Part shown: in pieces, positions 1-7,852 of the stretch
How positions within the stretch are numbered: the stretch's first letter is position 1
Layout of the letters: every line of letters begins with the position of its first letter
Assembly (NCBI RefSeq): GCF_900258045.1
Contig: NZ_OGVD01000001.1
Location: 620,229 to 684,228 of the forward strand
DNA: 64,000 nucleotides
Direction of reading: 5' to 3'
From: Sphingorhabdus sp. EL138
GTDB lineage: Bacteria; Pseudomonadota; Alphaproteobacteria; Sphingomonadales; Sphingomonadaceae
Position numbers and translations under genes: made by a program
Notes under the pieces: generated by a model
The model's input: the letters and a program-made list of their open reading frames with translations, nothing else
Databases searched by the model: none
Told to the model about the DNA's origin: nothing

Positions 1-159
1 CGCGCCTGCAAAGCAGGATCTAATATCGTATCGAAACTCTACCCTACGCTGGACCACCGCGCCGTTGTTCCAGGGTCAACTGGCGACACGTTATCCTTTG
101 TCAAGGCGGCTTTCGCGGGAGATGAAATTGAAAGCAATTGTGGCGCCTTACCATTCTAA
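1..159 (+). CDS. C-terminal end of a probable secretory-lipase-type hydrolase (5' partial)
   Basis: The first reading frame is open from the window edge to a TAA at 157-159 and gives 52 residues. The tail has an Asp-His pair (residues 18-19), then a segment reading FVKAAFAGDEIESNC. This resembles the end of secretory lipases (PF03583-like alpha/beta hydrolases), where the catalytic His is followed by a 'W/F-x-x-x-x-F-x-G-x-x-x-x-x-C' tail. Only the last part is visible, so the nucleophile cannot be checked. The assignment is from pattern similarity alone and the family is uncertain; that a real gene ends here is more likely than the exact name. Confidence 0.45.
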   Translation, partial: RACKAGSNIVSKLYPTLDHRAVVPGSTGDTLSFVKAAFAGDEIESNCGALPF

Positions 160-211
160 CCAAGGACAATCGGACAGTTTCGTCCAGTAAATTGATCATG
201 GTCGTAATAAT

Positions 212-235
212 GTCCGCTTTGTCCCGGAAGCGGAC
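212..235. repeat. Short (24 bp) palindromic dispersed repeat
   Basis: GTCCGCTTT, a 6-base loop, then GAAGCGGAC: eight of nine arm positions pair. It has the same 9-6-9 geometry as the copies at 17463, 20459, 22697, 59384 and 60776. It lies in a geneless stretch between the partial lipase and the ArsR gene. Confidence 0.8.
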
Positions 236-377
236 TTTGGTTTTGAAAACGATTCCTCTGTTTGAGACTGCGGTAGGATTTCGGACTCAAAATCCGTGTT
301 CAATCAGCGACAGTTGCTGAAGTACTGATCTGATTGCTGCTGGTCCATGAGTGAGGAACGGCCAATCATTCGGCCGC

Positions 378-776
378 TTAAAGGATTTTGGCAAAGCCGG
401 CGGTTCCAGCGGTTGGACAGCCACCTTTTTTGTGGAGCGTTTCAGGTGCTGCAGCTTCCAAGAGCTGCTGTTTATCAGGGTTATCTTTCAATATAACTTC
501 CATGGTATTGACGCACAAACGCGCCGTATCATCGGCCAGCTCATACCAGATTTGCTTTCCATCCCGGCGCGTCTTCACAATTTCTGCTCGTCTAAGCGCG
601 GCCAATTGCTGACTCAACGCGGGCTGCCCGATGCCCGTTGCATTGTCGATTTCACTGACCGTACTTTCTCCGCCAGCGAGAAATGACAGGATCATAAGCC
701 TTTGCGGCTGTGCATAGGCTTTCAATTTTTCACTGGCGCGGTCTGCCAATTCCCGGCTTTCGAACAGTGCGCTCAT
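378..776 (-). CDS. ArsR/SmtB-family winged-helix regulator, BigR/SqrR-like by context
   Basis: A 132-residue ArsR-family repressor. The winged helix-turn-helix spans about residues 15-85, with the recognition helix around GIGQPALSQQLAALR (48-62) and the wing at TRRDGKQIWYEL. Neighbouring persulfide dioxygenase, YeeE/YedE and SQR genes are those controlled by BigR and SqrR, repressors that sense persulfide through two cysteines, one in helix 2 and one in the last helix. Here the helix-2 position is Ser31 (RLMILSFLAGGE), and the only cysteines are Cys88 and Cys120, so the usual thiol pair is not conserved. Its ATG overlaps the peroxiredoxin stop codon (ATGA), so both come from one transcript. 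It probably acts on the divergent promoter near 1466-1484; a sensor other than BigR's pair must be assumed. Confidence 0.85.
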   Translation of the reverse strand: MSALFESRELADRASEKLKAYAQPQRLMILSFLAGGESTVSEIDNATGIGQPALSQQLAALRRAEIVKTRRDGKQIWYELADDTARLCVNTMEVILKDNPDKQQLLEAAAPETLHKKGGCPTAGTAGFAKIL

Positions 777-1405
777 GCCGGGGTCACCTTTCGGCAGAAC
801 CAGTCTTCACTATCGTCAATATCCGCAACGGAGGCTGGGGGCACTGCAAGCAGGTCTTCGCCAGGCTGCCACCCCTCTGGCGCAAGAGCTTCTCCGTCCG
901 CAACTGTTTGCAAAGCGGTGAGCAGGCGGATCATTTCATCAACCGATCGCCCGACATTGTAGGGATAGCAGGTCGTTGCCCGAATGACTCCCTCGGGATC
1001 AATAAAATAGCTTGTGCGCATCGCAGTAGAGTCAGTCGCATTTTCATCGATCATGCCAAAGGCTTTGCCGACGGCCATGCTGGGATCTTCTACGATCGGA
1101 AAGGATATCGCTGCCCCGTACTGTTCCTGAATGACGCGTACCCACGCCAGATGCGAATATAGACTGTCAACTGATAGACCGACCAGAGCGCAATCCAGTT
1201 TCTCAAAGGCATCCGCCTTGCTCGCGAGAGCGATGAATTCTGTCGTGCATACTGGCGTGAAATCAGCTGGATGGGAGAAGAATATCAACCAACGGCCCCG
1301 ATAATCGGACAGCTTGATCGGGCCATGTGTCGTACGGGCTTCAAAGTCGGGAATCGTATCGCCGACGCGCAGCATTGTTGGGATATTGGGTTGTTCTTCT
1401 GTCAT
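773..1405 (-). CDS. Peroxiredoxin, 1-Cys Prx6-like
   Basis: A 210-residue thiol peroxidase of the AhpC/TSA superfamily. The peroxidatic motif is HPADFTPVCTTEF near residue 45, with the Pro/Thr/Cys arrangement typical of the Prx6 group. A second cysteine occurs in TTCYPYNVGRS about 100 residues later, in the C-terminal part where Prx6 proteins have a related YPxxxGR segment. The start at 1405 is chosen because AGAGGAAG lies just upstream; an in-frame ATG at 1456 has no ribosome site. It precedes and overlaps the ArsR gene and is divergent from persulfide dioxygenase. It would remove peroxides or persulfides made during sulfide oxidation (inference). Coupling a Prx6 enzyme to this regulator is less usual than the rest of the module. 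Confidence 0.88.
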   Translation of the reverse strand: MTEEQPNIPTMLRVGDTIPDFEARTTHGPIKLSDYRGRWLIFFSHPADFTPVCTTEFIALASKADAFEKLDCALVGLSVDSLYSHLAWVRVIQEQYGAAISFPIVEDPSMAVGKAFGMIDENATDSTAMRTSYFIDPEGVIRATTCYPYNVGRSVDEMIRLLTALQTVADGEALAPEGWQPGEDLLAVPPASVADIDDSEDWFCRKVTPA

Positions 1406-1465
1406 TCTGTCTTCCTCTGGCACCGGTTTGGCATCGCGATCCCATTGACGCAACATATATAATGT

Positions 1466-1484
1466 ATTACACGATTTATGTAAT
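1466..1484. promoter_or_regulatory. Inverted repeat in the divergent peroxiredoxin/blh promoter region
   Basis: ATTAC, nine bases, GTAAT in a very AT-rich stretch between the two divergent start codons (1405 and 1507). Its position between the operons and the dyad form fit an ArsR-family operator, most simply for the regulator at 378-776. Binding is inferred, not shown. Confidence 0.45.
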
Positions 1485-1506
1485 TATGAATGTAAGAGGA
1501 TATCCC

Positions 1507-2424
1507 ATGACCGACTCGGTACTTACTCATGCCTCGAATCAAGTGTCTTCAGCGCAGCAAAACATCCCCATGATCAAGGCATTTTTTGACCAACCGACAT
1601 TCACAGTCACCTATGTGGTCCATGATGAAGAAACGAAAAAGGCAGCGATTGTAGACAGTGTTTTTGATTTTGACCCCGCGTCTGGACGAACATCTTTCGA
1701 ATCCGCAGACGATGTGATCCAGTATGTGGAGGATCAGGGCCTGGAGGTTGAATGGCTTCTGGAAACGCATGCCCATGCAGATCACCTTTCGGCGGCGCCC
1801 TATCTGCAGGAGAAGCTCGGCGGAAAAATTGCCATTGGCGAGCATATTGTCACCGTCCAGCAAGTGTTTGGCAAGCTGTTCAATGCAGGCACCGAATTTC
1901 AACGTGACGGGTCTGATTTCGATCATCTTTTTGCGGATGGCGACACGTTCAAAATTGGCAATATCGATGTGACGGTAATGCATGTTCCGGGTCACACACC
2001 GGCCGACATAGCCTATGTGATCGGCGATGCGGTGTTTGTTGGCGACACCATGTTCATGCCCGACTACGGCTCTGCCCGGGCTGATTTTCCGGGCGGTGAC
2101 GCGCGCCAGCTATTTCGTTCACTCCGCCGGATATTAGAGCTTCCCAAAACCACCCGTCTCTTCATGTGCCACGACTATCTGCCGGAAGGTCGCGACCAAT
2201 ATGTCTGGGAAACTACGGTCGCTGCGCAGCGGGAAGGCAATATTCACGCCCATGACGGGATAAGCGAGGATGACTTTGTCAGGATGCGAACCGCGCGTGA
2301 CAAAACGCTTGATATGCCACGCCTGATCCTGCCATCGGTTCAGGTCAATATGCGTGCGGGTCATCTGCCGCCGGCCGAGGATAATGGTGTCCGCTATCTC
2401 AAACTGCCGTTGAACGGCGTCTGA
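1507..2424 (+). CDS. blh: MBL-fold persulfide dioxygenase-like protein (Blh/ETHE1 type)
   Basis: A 305-residue metallo-beta-lactamase-fold protein. The metal motif THAHADH gives His88, His90, Asp92 and His93; later ligands are in VPGHTPAD and GDTMF, and the C-terminal part has MCHDY. This is the ETHE1/Blh sulfur dioxygenase pattern, where a mononuclear iron oxidises glutathione persulfide to sulfite in the cytosol. The ATG at 1507 has AGAGGA eight bases upstream; longer in-frame extensions run through the promoter and are rejected. The stop overlaps the next start (TGATG). It is the first gene of a sulfur operon with YeeE/YedE transporters and SQR, so it most likely consumes persulfide made by SQR. 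Confidence 0.9.
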   Translation: MTDSVLTHASNQVSSAQQNIPMIKAFFDQPTFTVTYVVHDEETKKAAIVDSVFDFDPASGRTSFESADDVIQYVEDQGLEVEWLLETHAHADHLSAAPYLQEKLGGKIAIGEHIVTVQQVFGKLFNAGTEFQRDGSDFDHLFADGDTFKIGNIDVTVMHVPGHTPADIAYVIGDAVFVGDTMFMPDYGSARADFPGGDARQLFRSLRRILELPKTTRLFMCHDYLPEGRDQYVWETTVAAQREGNIHAHDGISEDDFVRMRTARDKTLDMPRLILPSVQVNMRAGHLPPAEDNGVRYLKLPLNGV

Positions 2425-2864
2425 TGCTCGCCGCTTTTCCTCACGCGATGCCGGTTGAAGGCCTTATTGGCGGTCTGATGATCGGCGCTGCCGCAGCATT
2501 GATGCTGCTTGGCCTTGGGCGTATCGCCGGCGTTAGCGGACTTGCGGCGCGGGCGACGGCTATTGCAGATAGCGGCGCGCCACGAAGCATAGCGATCGCT
2601 TTCGTCATCGGCCTGCCCCTGGGAGCATTTTTGGTGTCCCTTGCAACCGGCGGTGTTGTAACGCGCTTTCCACCATCGGTGGTCCCGATGATTGTCGGCG
2701 GCCTGCTCGTCGGGTTCGGTACGCGGCTCGGTTCAGGCTGCACCAGTGGGCATGGTGTCTGCGGCATGTCGAGGCTCTCGCGGCGTTCGCTCACCGCTAC
2801 GGCAATCTTTATGGCAAGCGGCTTTGCGACGGTTGGGCTGATGCGCTTGGGTGGCTTGCTATGA
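2424..2864 (+). CDS. YeeE/YedE-type membrane transporter, N-terminal half protein
   Basis: A 146-residue membrane protein with about four hydrophobic helices. It carries the YeeE/YedE signature GSGCTSGHGVCGMSRLS around residues 110-125, whose cysteines sit in the pore of characterised thiosulfate transporters. It is half the size of full-length YeeE and is followed by a second half-size protein overlapping it by 4 bp (ATGA), so the two probably form one heteromeric transporter, as in the split PmpA/PmpB type. The start overlaps the blh stop. In a persulfide operon it plausibly moves thiosulfate, sulfide or a related sulfur compound across the inner membrane; the substrate cannot be read from sequence. 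Confidence 0.85.
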   Translation: MLAAFPHAMPVEGLIGGLMIGAAAALMLLGLGRIAGVSGLAARATAIADSGAPRSIAIAFVIGLPLGAFLVSLATGGVVTRFPPSVVPMIVGGLLVGFGTRLGSGCTSGHGVCGMSRLSRRSLTATAIFMASGFATVGLMRLGGLL

Positions 2865-3268
2865 TCCGCTTTTTTATCGCACTTGTTGCCGGTAGCATAT
2901 TCGGCGCTGGCCTTGCCTATTCCGGCATGTCCGATCCCGCGCGCGTCCAGGGATTTCTCGATTTTTTTGGCAATTGGGATCCCACGCTTGCCTTTGTCAT
3001 GGGCGGCGCGATCATTCCGATGGCAATCGCATGGCTGGTCCAGCGGCGGATCGAAAAGCCATTTGCAGACGCCCATTTTTCCTTGCCGGGAACACAGAAA
3101 TTGGATCGCAAGCTCGCGATCGGAGCGGTGCTGTTTGGTGCCGGCTGGGGCATAAGCGGTCTTTGCCCCGGTCCGGGATTGGCTGATTTAGCCATCAATC
3201 CCCTGCCCGCTTTGGTGTTCGTTGCAGCCATGTTGGCAGGAATGCTGGCCCACCGCGTTACAAACTGA
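2861..3268 (+). CDS. YeeE/YedE-type membrane transporter, C-terminal half protein (DUF6691-like)
   Basis: A 135-residue, roughly four-helix membrane protein, the partner of the preceding gene. It has the second half of the family pattern: FGAGLAYSGMSDPARVQGFLD near the N terminus and GAGWGISGLCPGPGLADLA around residues 93-111, including the conserved cysteine. It begins within the stop of the previous gene (4 bp overlap), indicating translational coupling and equal amounts of the two halves. The pair fits the sulfur transporter usually found beside blh in BigR-type operons. Confidence 0.85.
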   Translation: MIRFFIALVAGSIFGAGLAYSGMSDPARVQGFLDFFGNWDPTLAFVMGGAIIPMAIAWLVQRRIEKPFADAHFSLPGTQKLDRKLAIGAVLFGAGWGISGLCPGPGLADLAINPLPALVFVAAMLAGMLAHRVTN

Positions 3269-3297
3269 TCCATGCAAATCATCGGGAAGGATGTTCA

Positions 3298-4575
3298 ATG
3301 GCAAGTGATGGAAATATTAGAGGACCAGTCACGGCAAGTGAGCAAAGCAATTTTGATATTGTCATTGTCGGTGGCGGCTCGGCCGGCATTGCGACCGCTG
3401 CGAGTATATTCAAGCGCAACCAGAATGTTACACTGGCCATCATTGAGCCGTCTGACGTTCACTATTATCAACCCGGCTGGACAATGGTTGGCGGCGGTGT
3501 GTTCTCTCTGGACTTCACCCGGCGTGAAGAAAGACGCCTGATCCCCAGCCGCGCCAAATGGATCAAGACCGCAGCCAAAACATTCGATCCAGAGAGCCAG
3601 CTTGTTCTGACGGCAGACGGTCAAAAAATCAGCTATGATGTGCTGATCGTCTGCCCTGGGATCAAATTAGACTGGGACGCGATAGAAGGCCTGCCAGAGG
3701 CGCTTGGGACAAACGGCGTCACGTCCAATTACCGCTATGATCTTGCCCCCTACACAAATAGTCTGGTTCGGGATTTGGGGAAGGGGCGCGCACTGTTCAC
3801 ACAGCCGCCCATGCCGATCAAATGTGCCGGTGCGCCGCAAAAGGCCATGTATTTGTCCTGCAGCCGGTGGGAAAAGGCAGGCATTTTGCAAAAAATTGAT
3901 GTGCAATTTCACAATGCTGGCGAGGTGCTATTTGGTGTGCAGGACTATGTGCCGGCGCTGATGGAATATGTCGAGCGCTATGATGCGCATCTGAACTTTC
4001 AATCGACGCTTGTCGCCGTTGATGGCGATGCCAAAACCGCGACTTTCGAACAAAAAGACGGAGACAGGATCAAGCGCATACAGGAAGCATTTGACATGAT
4101 CCATGTCGTCCCGCCCCAAAGCGCTCCCGATTTCATACGATCAAGCCCGCTCGCCGCAGAAAACGGTTTTGTCGATGTCGATCAGACAACATTGCGACAT
4201 AGGACATACCCGAATATATTCTCGCTCGGCGACGCCTGTAGCGCACCCAACGCCAAAACCATGGCGGCCGCACGCAAGCAGGCACCGGTGGTCGCAGTCA
4301 ATGCGTTGGCCGCATTGGAAAGCAAGCCGCCAGTGGCCGACTATGATGGCTATGGCAGCTGCCCGCTGACAGTGGAAAGCGGCAAGATCATCCTCGCCGA
4401 ATTCGGCTATGACGGAAAGCTGTTACCGAGCTTTCCCACATGGTTGATCAATGGCACGCGCCCCTCCCGGCTGGCATGGTTGCTGAAGGATACGATCCTG
4501 CCGCCGGTTTACTGGCATGGGATGCTCAAGGGGCGCGAATGGATGGTCAAACCGCATCATATTGGTGCGAATTGA
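3298..4575 (+). CDS. sqr: Sulfide:quinone oxidoreductase, type II (FAD-dependent)
   Basis: A 425-residue flavoprotein that oxidises sulfide and passes electrons to quinone at the membrane face. The FAD-binding Rossmann motif IVIVGGGSAGIATA is near residues 21-34. The two redox cysteines of type II SQR are present: Cys176 in PMPIKCAGAPQKAMY and Cys355 in YGSCPLTVESGKI. The C-terminal hydrophobic stretch with PSRLAWLLKDTILPPVYW fits membrane attachment. AAGGAT precedes the ATG. It follows the YeeE/YedE pair by 29 bp and is followed within 10 bp by a SulP transporter, so it belongs to the same operon as blh. SQR makes persulfide and Blh removes it. Confidence 0.92.
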   Translation: MASDGNIRGPVTASEQSNFDIVIVGGGSAGIATAASIFKRNQNVTLAIIEPSDVHYYQPGWTMVGGGVFSLDFTRREERRLIPSRAKWIKTAAKTFDPESQLVLTADGQKISYDVLIVCPGIKLDWDAIEGLPEALGTNGVTSNYRYDLAPYTNSLVRDLGKGRALFTQPPMPIKCAGAPQKAMYLSCSRWEKAGILQKIDVQFHNAGEVLFGVQDYVPALMEYVERYDAHLNFQSTLVAVDGDAKTATFEQKDGDRIKRIQEAFDMIHVVPPQSAPDFIRSSPLAAENGFVDVDQTTLRHRTYPNIFSLGDACSAPNAKTMAAARKQAPVVAVNALAALESKPPVADYDGYGSCPLTVESGKIILAEFGYDGKLLPSFPTWLINGTRPSRLAWLLKDTILPPVYWHGMLKGREWMVKPHHIGAN

Positions 4576-4582
4576 CGTGCAA

Positions 4583-6352
4583 ATGAAGCTGTCGAGATAT
4601 TTTCCGATCCTCGAATGGGGTCGAACCTATAATGCGACCACCCTTACCAACGACGGGGTTGCGGCCATAATTGTCACGATCATGCTGATCCCGCAAAGCC
4701 TGGCTTATGCCATGCTCGCAGGGTTACCGGCACAGATTGGGCTTTATGCGTCGATCATGCCGCTGATTGCCTATGCGATATTTGGCACCAGCCGAACATT
4801 GGCGGTTGGTCCTGTTGCAGTTGTATCGCTTATGACCCTGACCGCCGCGAGTACCATCGCCCCGCCAGGAAGCGCTCAGTTTATCGCAGCCGCTTTGGTG
4901 CTTGCGCTGCTGTCAGGTTTATTCCTGTTGCTGATGGGATTGTTCAAACTCGGCTTTCTCACCAATTTGCTATCGCATCCGGTAGTATCCGGGTTCATAA
5001 CCGCCAGCGGTATCATCATCGCAACCAGTCAGTTAAAATCCATTCTTGGCGTCAAAGCCAGCGGCGCTGCGATGCCTGAGCTCATAACAAGCCTGTTCGC
5101 GGCGATCGGCACAGTAAATGTCCCGACGCTTGTCATAGGCGTGCTGGCTACCGCCTTTCTGTTCTGGGTTCGAAAGGGATTGAAGCCGCTTCTCATACGC
5201 CTTGGGTTAAAACCCCGCGCTGCAGATCTGACTGCCAAAACCGGACCAATCACCGCCGTTGCGGTATCGACAATTGCCACGATTGCGCTGGGGTTGGAGG
5301 CCAAAGGCGTACAAGTGGTTGGCGATATTCCACAGAGCCTGCCACCCTTTTCTGTACCATTGATTGATCTCGAGCTATGGCAGAAACTCGCCATTCCGGC
5401 CTTACTACTCAGCATTATCGGCTTTGTTGAATCAGTATCGGTCGGGCAGACTCTGGCTGCAAAACGGCGCCAGCGTATCGACCCGGATCAGGAACTGGTC
5501 GGTTTGGGCGCAGCCAATTTGTCCGCGGCATTTTCCGGTGGCTATCCAGTGACCGGTGGGTTTGCGCGATCAGTCGTCAATTTTGATGCCGGTGCTGAAA
5601 CGCCAGCCGCTGGTGCTTTTACCGCCATCGGTATCGCTATCGCTGCTCTGTTTCTCACGCCATTTCTGGCTTCGCTACCGATCGCTACCCTAGCAGCAAC
5701 CATCATTGTCGCGGTACTCAGTCTGGTTGATCTAAAAACACCGCGCACCATCTGGCTCTACTCCAAAACCGATTTTGCTGCGATGGCAGCAACCATTGGC
5801 ATTACTCTTCTTGCCGGGGTTGAACCCGGCGTTATCGCAGGCGTCGCTCTTAGCCTTGCGCTTTTTTTGTGGCGCAGCTCGCGGCCCCACGCCGCGATTG
5901 TCGGACGCGTGCCCGAAACAGAGCATTTTCGTAATATTGACCGCCATAAGGTGTTCACCGATCCGCGTATTTTGACAATCAGGATCGATGAAAGCCTAAC
6001 CTATCTCAACGCGCGCTGGCTGGAAGAATTCATATTGGAACAGGTCGCTGACCACAAGGACGTCCGTCATGTGATCCTGATGTGCTCGGCCGTCAATGCT
6101 ATTGATGCATCTGCGCTGGAAAGCATCGAAGCGGTCAATCACAGGCTTGATGACGCCAATATCCGTCTGCATTTCTCCGAAGTGAAAGGGCCAGTTATGG
6201 ACCGCCTGAAAAGATCGCACTTTCTTGATGAATTAACGGGCCAGGTTTTTCTGTCCCAAAACACCGCATGCAAGAAACTTATCGAAGCGAGCAACCACCA
6301 GGACGCGGCTGATAATGGTGAAGATATATGGCGCGAAAGGGGGCTGATATAA
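4583..6352 (+). CDS. SulP-family anion transporter with STAS domain
   Basis: A 589-residue inner-membrane transporter. The SulP signature (MLIPQSLAYAMLAGLPAQIGLYASIMP) falls in the first membrane segments, the family VSVGQTLAAKRRQRIDPDQELVGLGAANL follows mid-protein, and a cytoplasmic STAS domain covers about residues 460-570 (IDESLTYLNARWLEE, then VNAIDASALESIEAV). It follows SQR by seven bases and ends the operon, so export or import of sulfate or sulfite formed by the upstream enzymes is likely; SulP members also carry bicarbonate and other anions. The ATG at 4583 is preferred; a GTG six bases upstream is possible, while an in-frame ATG at 4517 lies inside SQR. Confidence 0.88.
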   Translation: MKLSRYFPILEWGRTYNATTLTNDGVAAIIVTIMLIPQSLAYAMLAGLPAQIGLYASIMPLIAYAIFGTSRTLAVGPVAVVSLMTLTAASTIAPPGSAQFIAAALVLALLSGLFLLLMGLFKLGFLTNLLSHPVVSGFITASGIIIATSQLKSILGVKASGAAMPELITSLFAAIGTVNVPTLVIGVLATAFLFWVRKGLKPLLIRLGLKPRAADLTAKTGPITAVAVSTIATIALGLEAKGVQVVGDIPQSLPPFSVPLIDLELWQKLAIPALLLSIIGFVESVSVGQTLAAKRRQRIDPDQELVGLGAANLSAAFSGGYPVTGGFARSVVNFDAGAETPAAGAFTAIGIAIAALFLTPFLASLPIATLAATIIVAVLSLVDLKTPRTIWLYSKTDFAAMAATIGITLLAGVEPGVIAGVALSLALFLWRSSRPHAAIVGRVPETEHFRNIDRHKVFTDPRILTIRIDESLTYLNARWLEEFILEQVADHKDVRHVILMCSAVNAIDASALESIEAVNHRLDDANIRLHFSEVKGPVMDRLKRSHFLDELTGQVFLSQNTACKKLIEASNHQDAADNGEDIWRERGLI

Positions 6353-6486
6353 TCAAAAGAATTTGGCAATCGATCCAGGTCAAACACCCTCGCTCCGAAT
6401 AAATACGTAGAGACAGGAATGACCCGCCGGTGGAAACTGTGGTGCTCTGGTTCCGACCAGCAGTGCAGACTTGTGGGAGATTAATC

Positions 6487-7080
6487 ATGCCCTTATTGCG
6501 CTCCTTTGGCGCGCGCGCCCGGTCGATCCTGACCGTGATGCTGACGCTAATGCTGGTCGCCTGTGCCAGTGCAACGCCCTATCAGCCCAATCTCTTTGGC
6601 CAGAAAATTTCTGGCGGCTATTCAGACAAACGGTTGGCCGAAGATCGATATCGGGTCGGTTTCGCCGGAAATATTTTTACCTCGCGCGATCGCGTCGAGG
6701 GCTATCTGCTCTACCGCGCGGCAGAGCTTACCGACCAAAATGGCTATGAATGGTTCATGCTGATCGACCATCGGACCGAACGGGACCGGCGGACCTATGT
6801 TGATCGGTCGCCGCGCTATGACCCCTGGTATGGTTCGGGCTATCTCTATTGGCAGCCGCATTGGCGCTATTATCGCGGAGGTGGTTGGACCACCTGGCAT
6901 CCTCATGTCGGAAGCCGGTTTTGGACCTATGATGTTGATGTCCGGACAGTCGAAAAATTCGAAGCGCATACGGAGATAAAAATGGGCAGAGGGCCAATGC
7001 CGCAAGATGGCCAGAAGGTTTTCAATGCACGGCAAGTCATGGTCGATCTGGGGCCGACGATTGAATGGCCGAAACGCTGA
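6487..7080 (+). CDS. Exported lipoprotein, CC0125/CC1285-like
   Basis: A 197-residue protein with a lipoprotein signal peptide: basic N terminus, hydrophobic stretch and lipobox LVAC (Cys at about residue 22). The mature part is rich in Tyr, Trp and Arg (segments such as YGSGYLYWQPHWRYYRGGGW). It resembles small alphaproteobacterial lipoproteins of unknown function called CC0125/CC1285, which begin with a 'YRVxFxGN...RxxVExYLLYRAAELT' block, visible here at about residues 55-85. GGGAGA precedes the ATG at 6487; a longer in-frame start at 6430 lacks a ribosome site and would bury the signal peptide. Not obviously part of the sulfur operon (134 bp gap). Confidence 0.8.
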   Translation: MPLLRSFGARARSILTVMLTLMLVACASATPYQPNLFGQKISGGYSDKRLAEDRYRVGFAGNIFTSRDRVEGYLLYRAAELTDQNGYEWFMLIDHRTERDRRTYVDRSPRYDPWYGSGYLYWQPHWRYYRGGGWTTWHPHVGSRFWTYDVDVRTVEKFEAHTEIKMGRGPMPQDGQKVFNARQVMVDLGPTIEWPKR

Positions 7081-7188
7081 TAACCGGATCCGCCGATCTA
7101 GTGGCTATTACGTAATGACCGGGTCATCCTGAGGGCATAATTTGCGCCACAGGTGTTACAATCAAACAAACAAGAAGGAACGATAGCC

Positions 7189-7551
7189 ATGAATGAAGAA
7201 GCAGTGGTAAGCCATCCCCAACATGATCACGACTATGGCAGTCAGATTGCTGTCATCCGCAGCGATCTGGAACGCCTGCAAGAAGACATTCGCGGTTTGA
7301 AGGACGATCTCGCCGACGATGCATCCGAACGGATGCAGCAATGGACCGAAAGAGCTGCAGAAACGCTCAAGGAAAAAGGTGAGTTGTTGCGGGAACGCAG
7401 TGAACAGCTCCGCGAGGCTGGAGAACAGAGGAAAGACGCAATTACCAGTGAAGTGCAGCAACATCCCTTTGCAAGCATAGTGGCCGCAACGGGCGCAGGT
7501 CTCGCCATAGGTGCTTTGGCCATGTGGGCGCAAAATGGGGCCAAACCCTAG
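7189..7551 (+). CDS. DUF883/ElaB-YqjD-like membrane-anchored protein
   Basis: A 120-residue protein with a long charged helical region (about residues 18-90, heptad-like, rich in Glu, Arg, Leu and Gln) and a single C-terminal membrane segment (SIVAATGAGLAIGALAMWA). This is the ElaB/YqjD (DUF883) layout; E. coli members sit on the inner membrane and bind stationary-phase ribosomes. The second half has the common 'V..HPFASI..A.GaGLaiGal' ending. The ATG at 7189 follows AAGAAGGAA. Function here is inferred from the family only. Confidence 0.75.
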   Translation: MNEEAVVSHPQHDHDYGSQIAVIRSDLERLQEDIRGLKDDLADDASERMQQWTERAAETLKEKGELLRERSEQLREAGEQRKDAITSEVQQHPFASIVAATGAGLAIGALAMWAQNGAKP

Positions 7552-7597
7552 TCGATCGGTTGGACTGATCGTTTCATCGCTGTCATCGGGCTTTAGA

Positions 7598-7786
7598 TTA
7601 ATCGGACAGTTCGTCAGGCACGGGATATTCCGGTGGCCGCTGGGGTGGTTGTTCTGGTTGGAGGGGCGGTGTTTCGGGTGATCCCGGATCGTCGATCCGG
7701 TCCGGTTCCAGTGGCGGGGTTTCGGATGGCGGCGAGGTCGGCAATTCGTTCGGGCGCCCCGGGTTTTGTTGCACTATTTGAGCCAT
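7598..7786 (-). CDS. Small proline-rich hypothetical protein
   Basis: A 62-residue polypeptide of which about a third is proline, arranged as PPSETPPLEPD and PETPPLQPEQPPQRPPEYP. Such short Pro/Glu-rich proteins occur in sphingomonads without assigned function. No signal peptide or known domain is visible. The ATG at 7786 is weakly supported (ACGGAA upstream); an in-frame alternative extends 15 residues further. The low-complexity composition means it could also be a chance open frame. Confidence 0.45.
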   Translation of the reverse strand: MAQIVQQNPGRPNELPTSPPSETPPLEPDRIDDPGSPETPPLQPEQPPQRPPEYPVPDELSD

Positions 7787-7852
7787 GACAATTCCGTTGA
7801 GACTAAAACCAAATTCACCTGCCGTGCTCAAGGATGCTATCCGCAGATATAC

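Noticed and set aside
138..320. 60-codon open frame at the window start
   Set aside because: It overlaps the end of the lipase fragment, runs through a repeat, and has no family feature or ribosome site.
1406..1456. Longer peroxiredoxin start at 1456
   Set aside because: No ribosome site, runs into the AT-rich promoter, while 1405 has AGAGGAAG.
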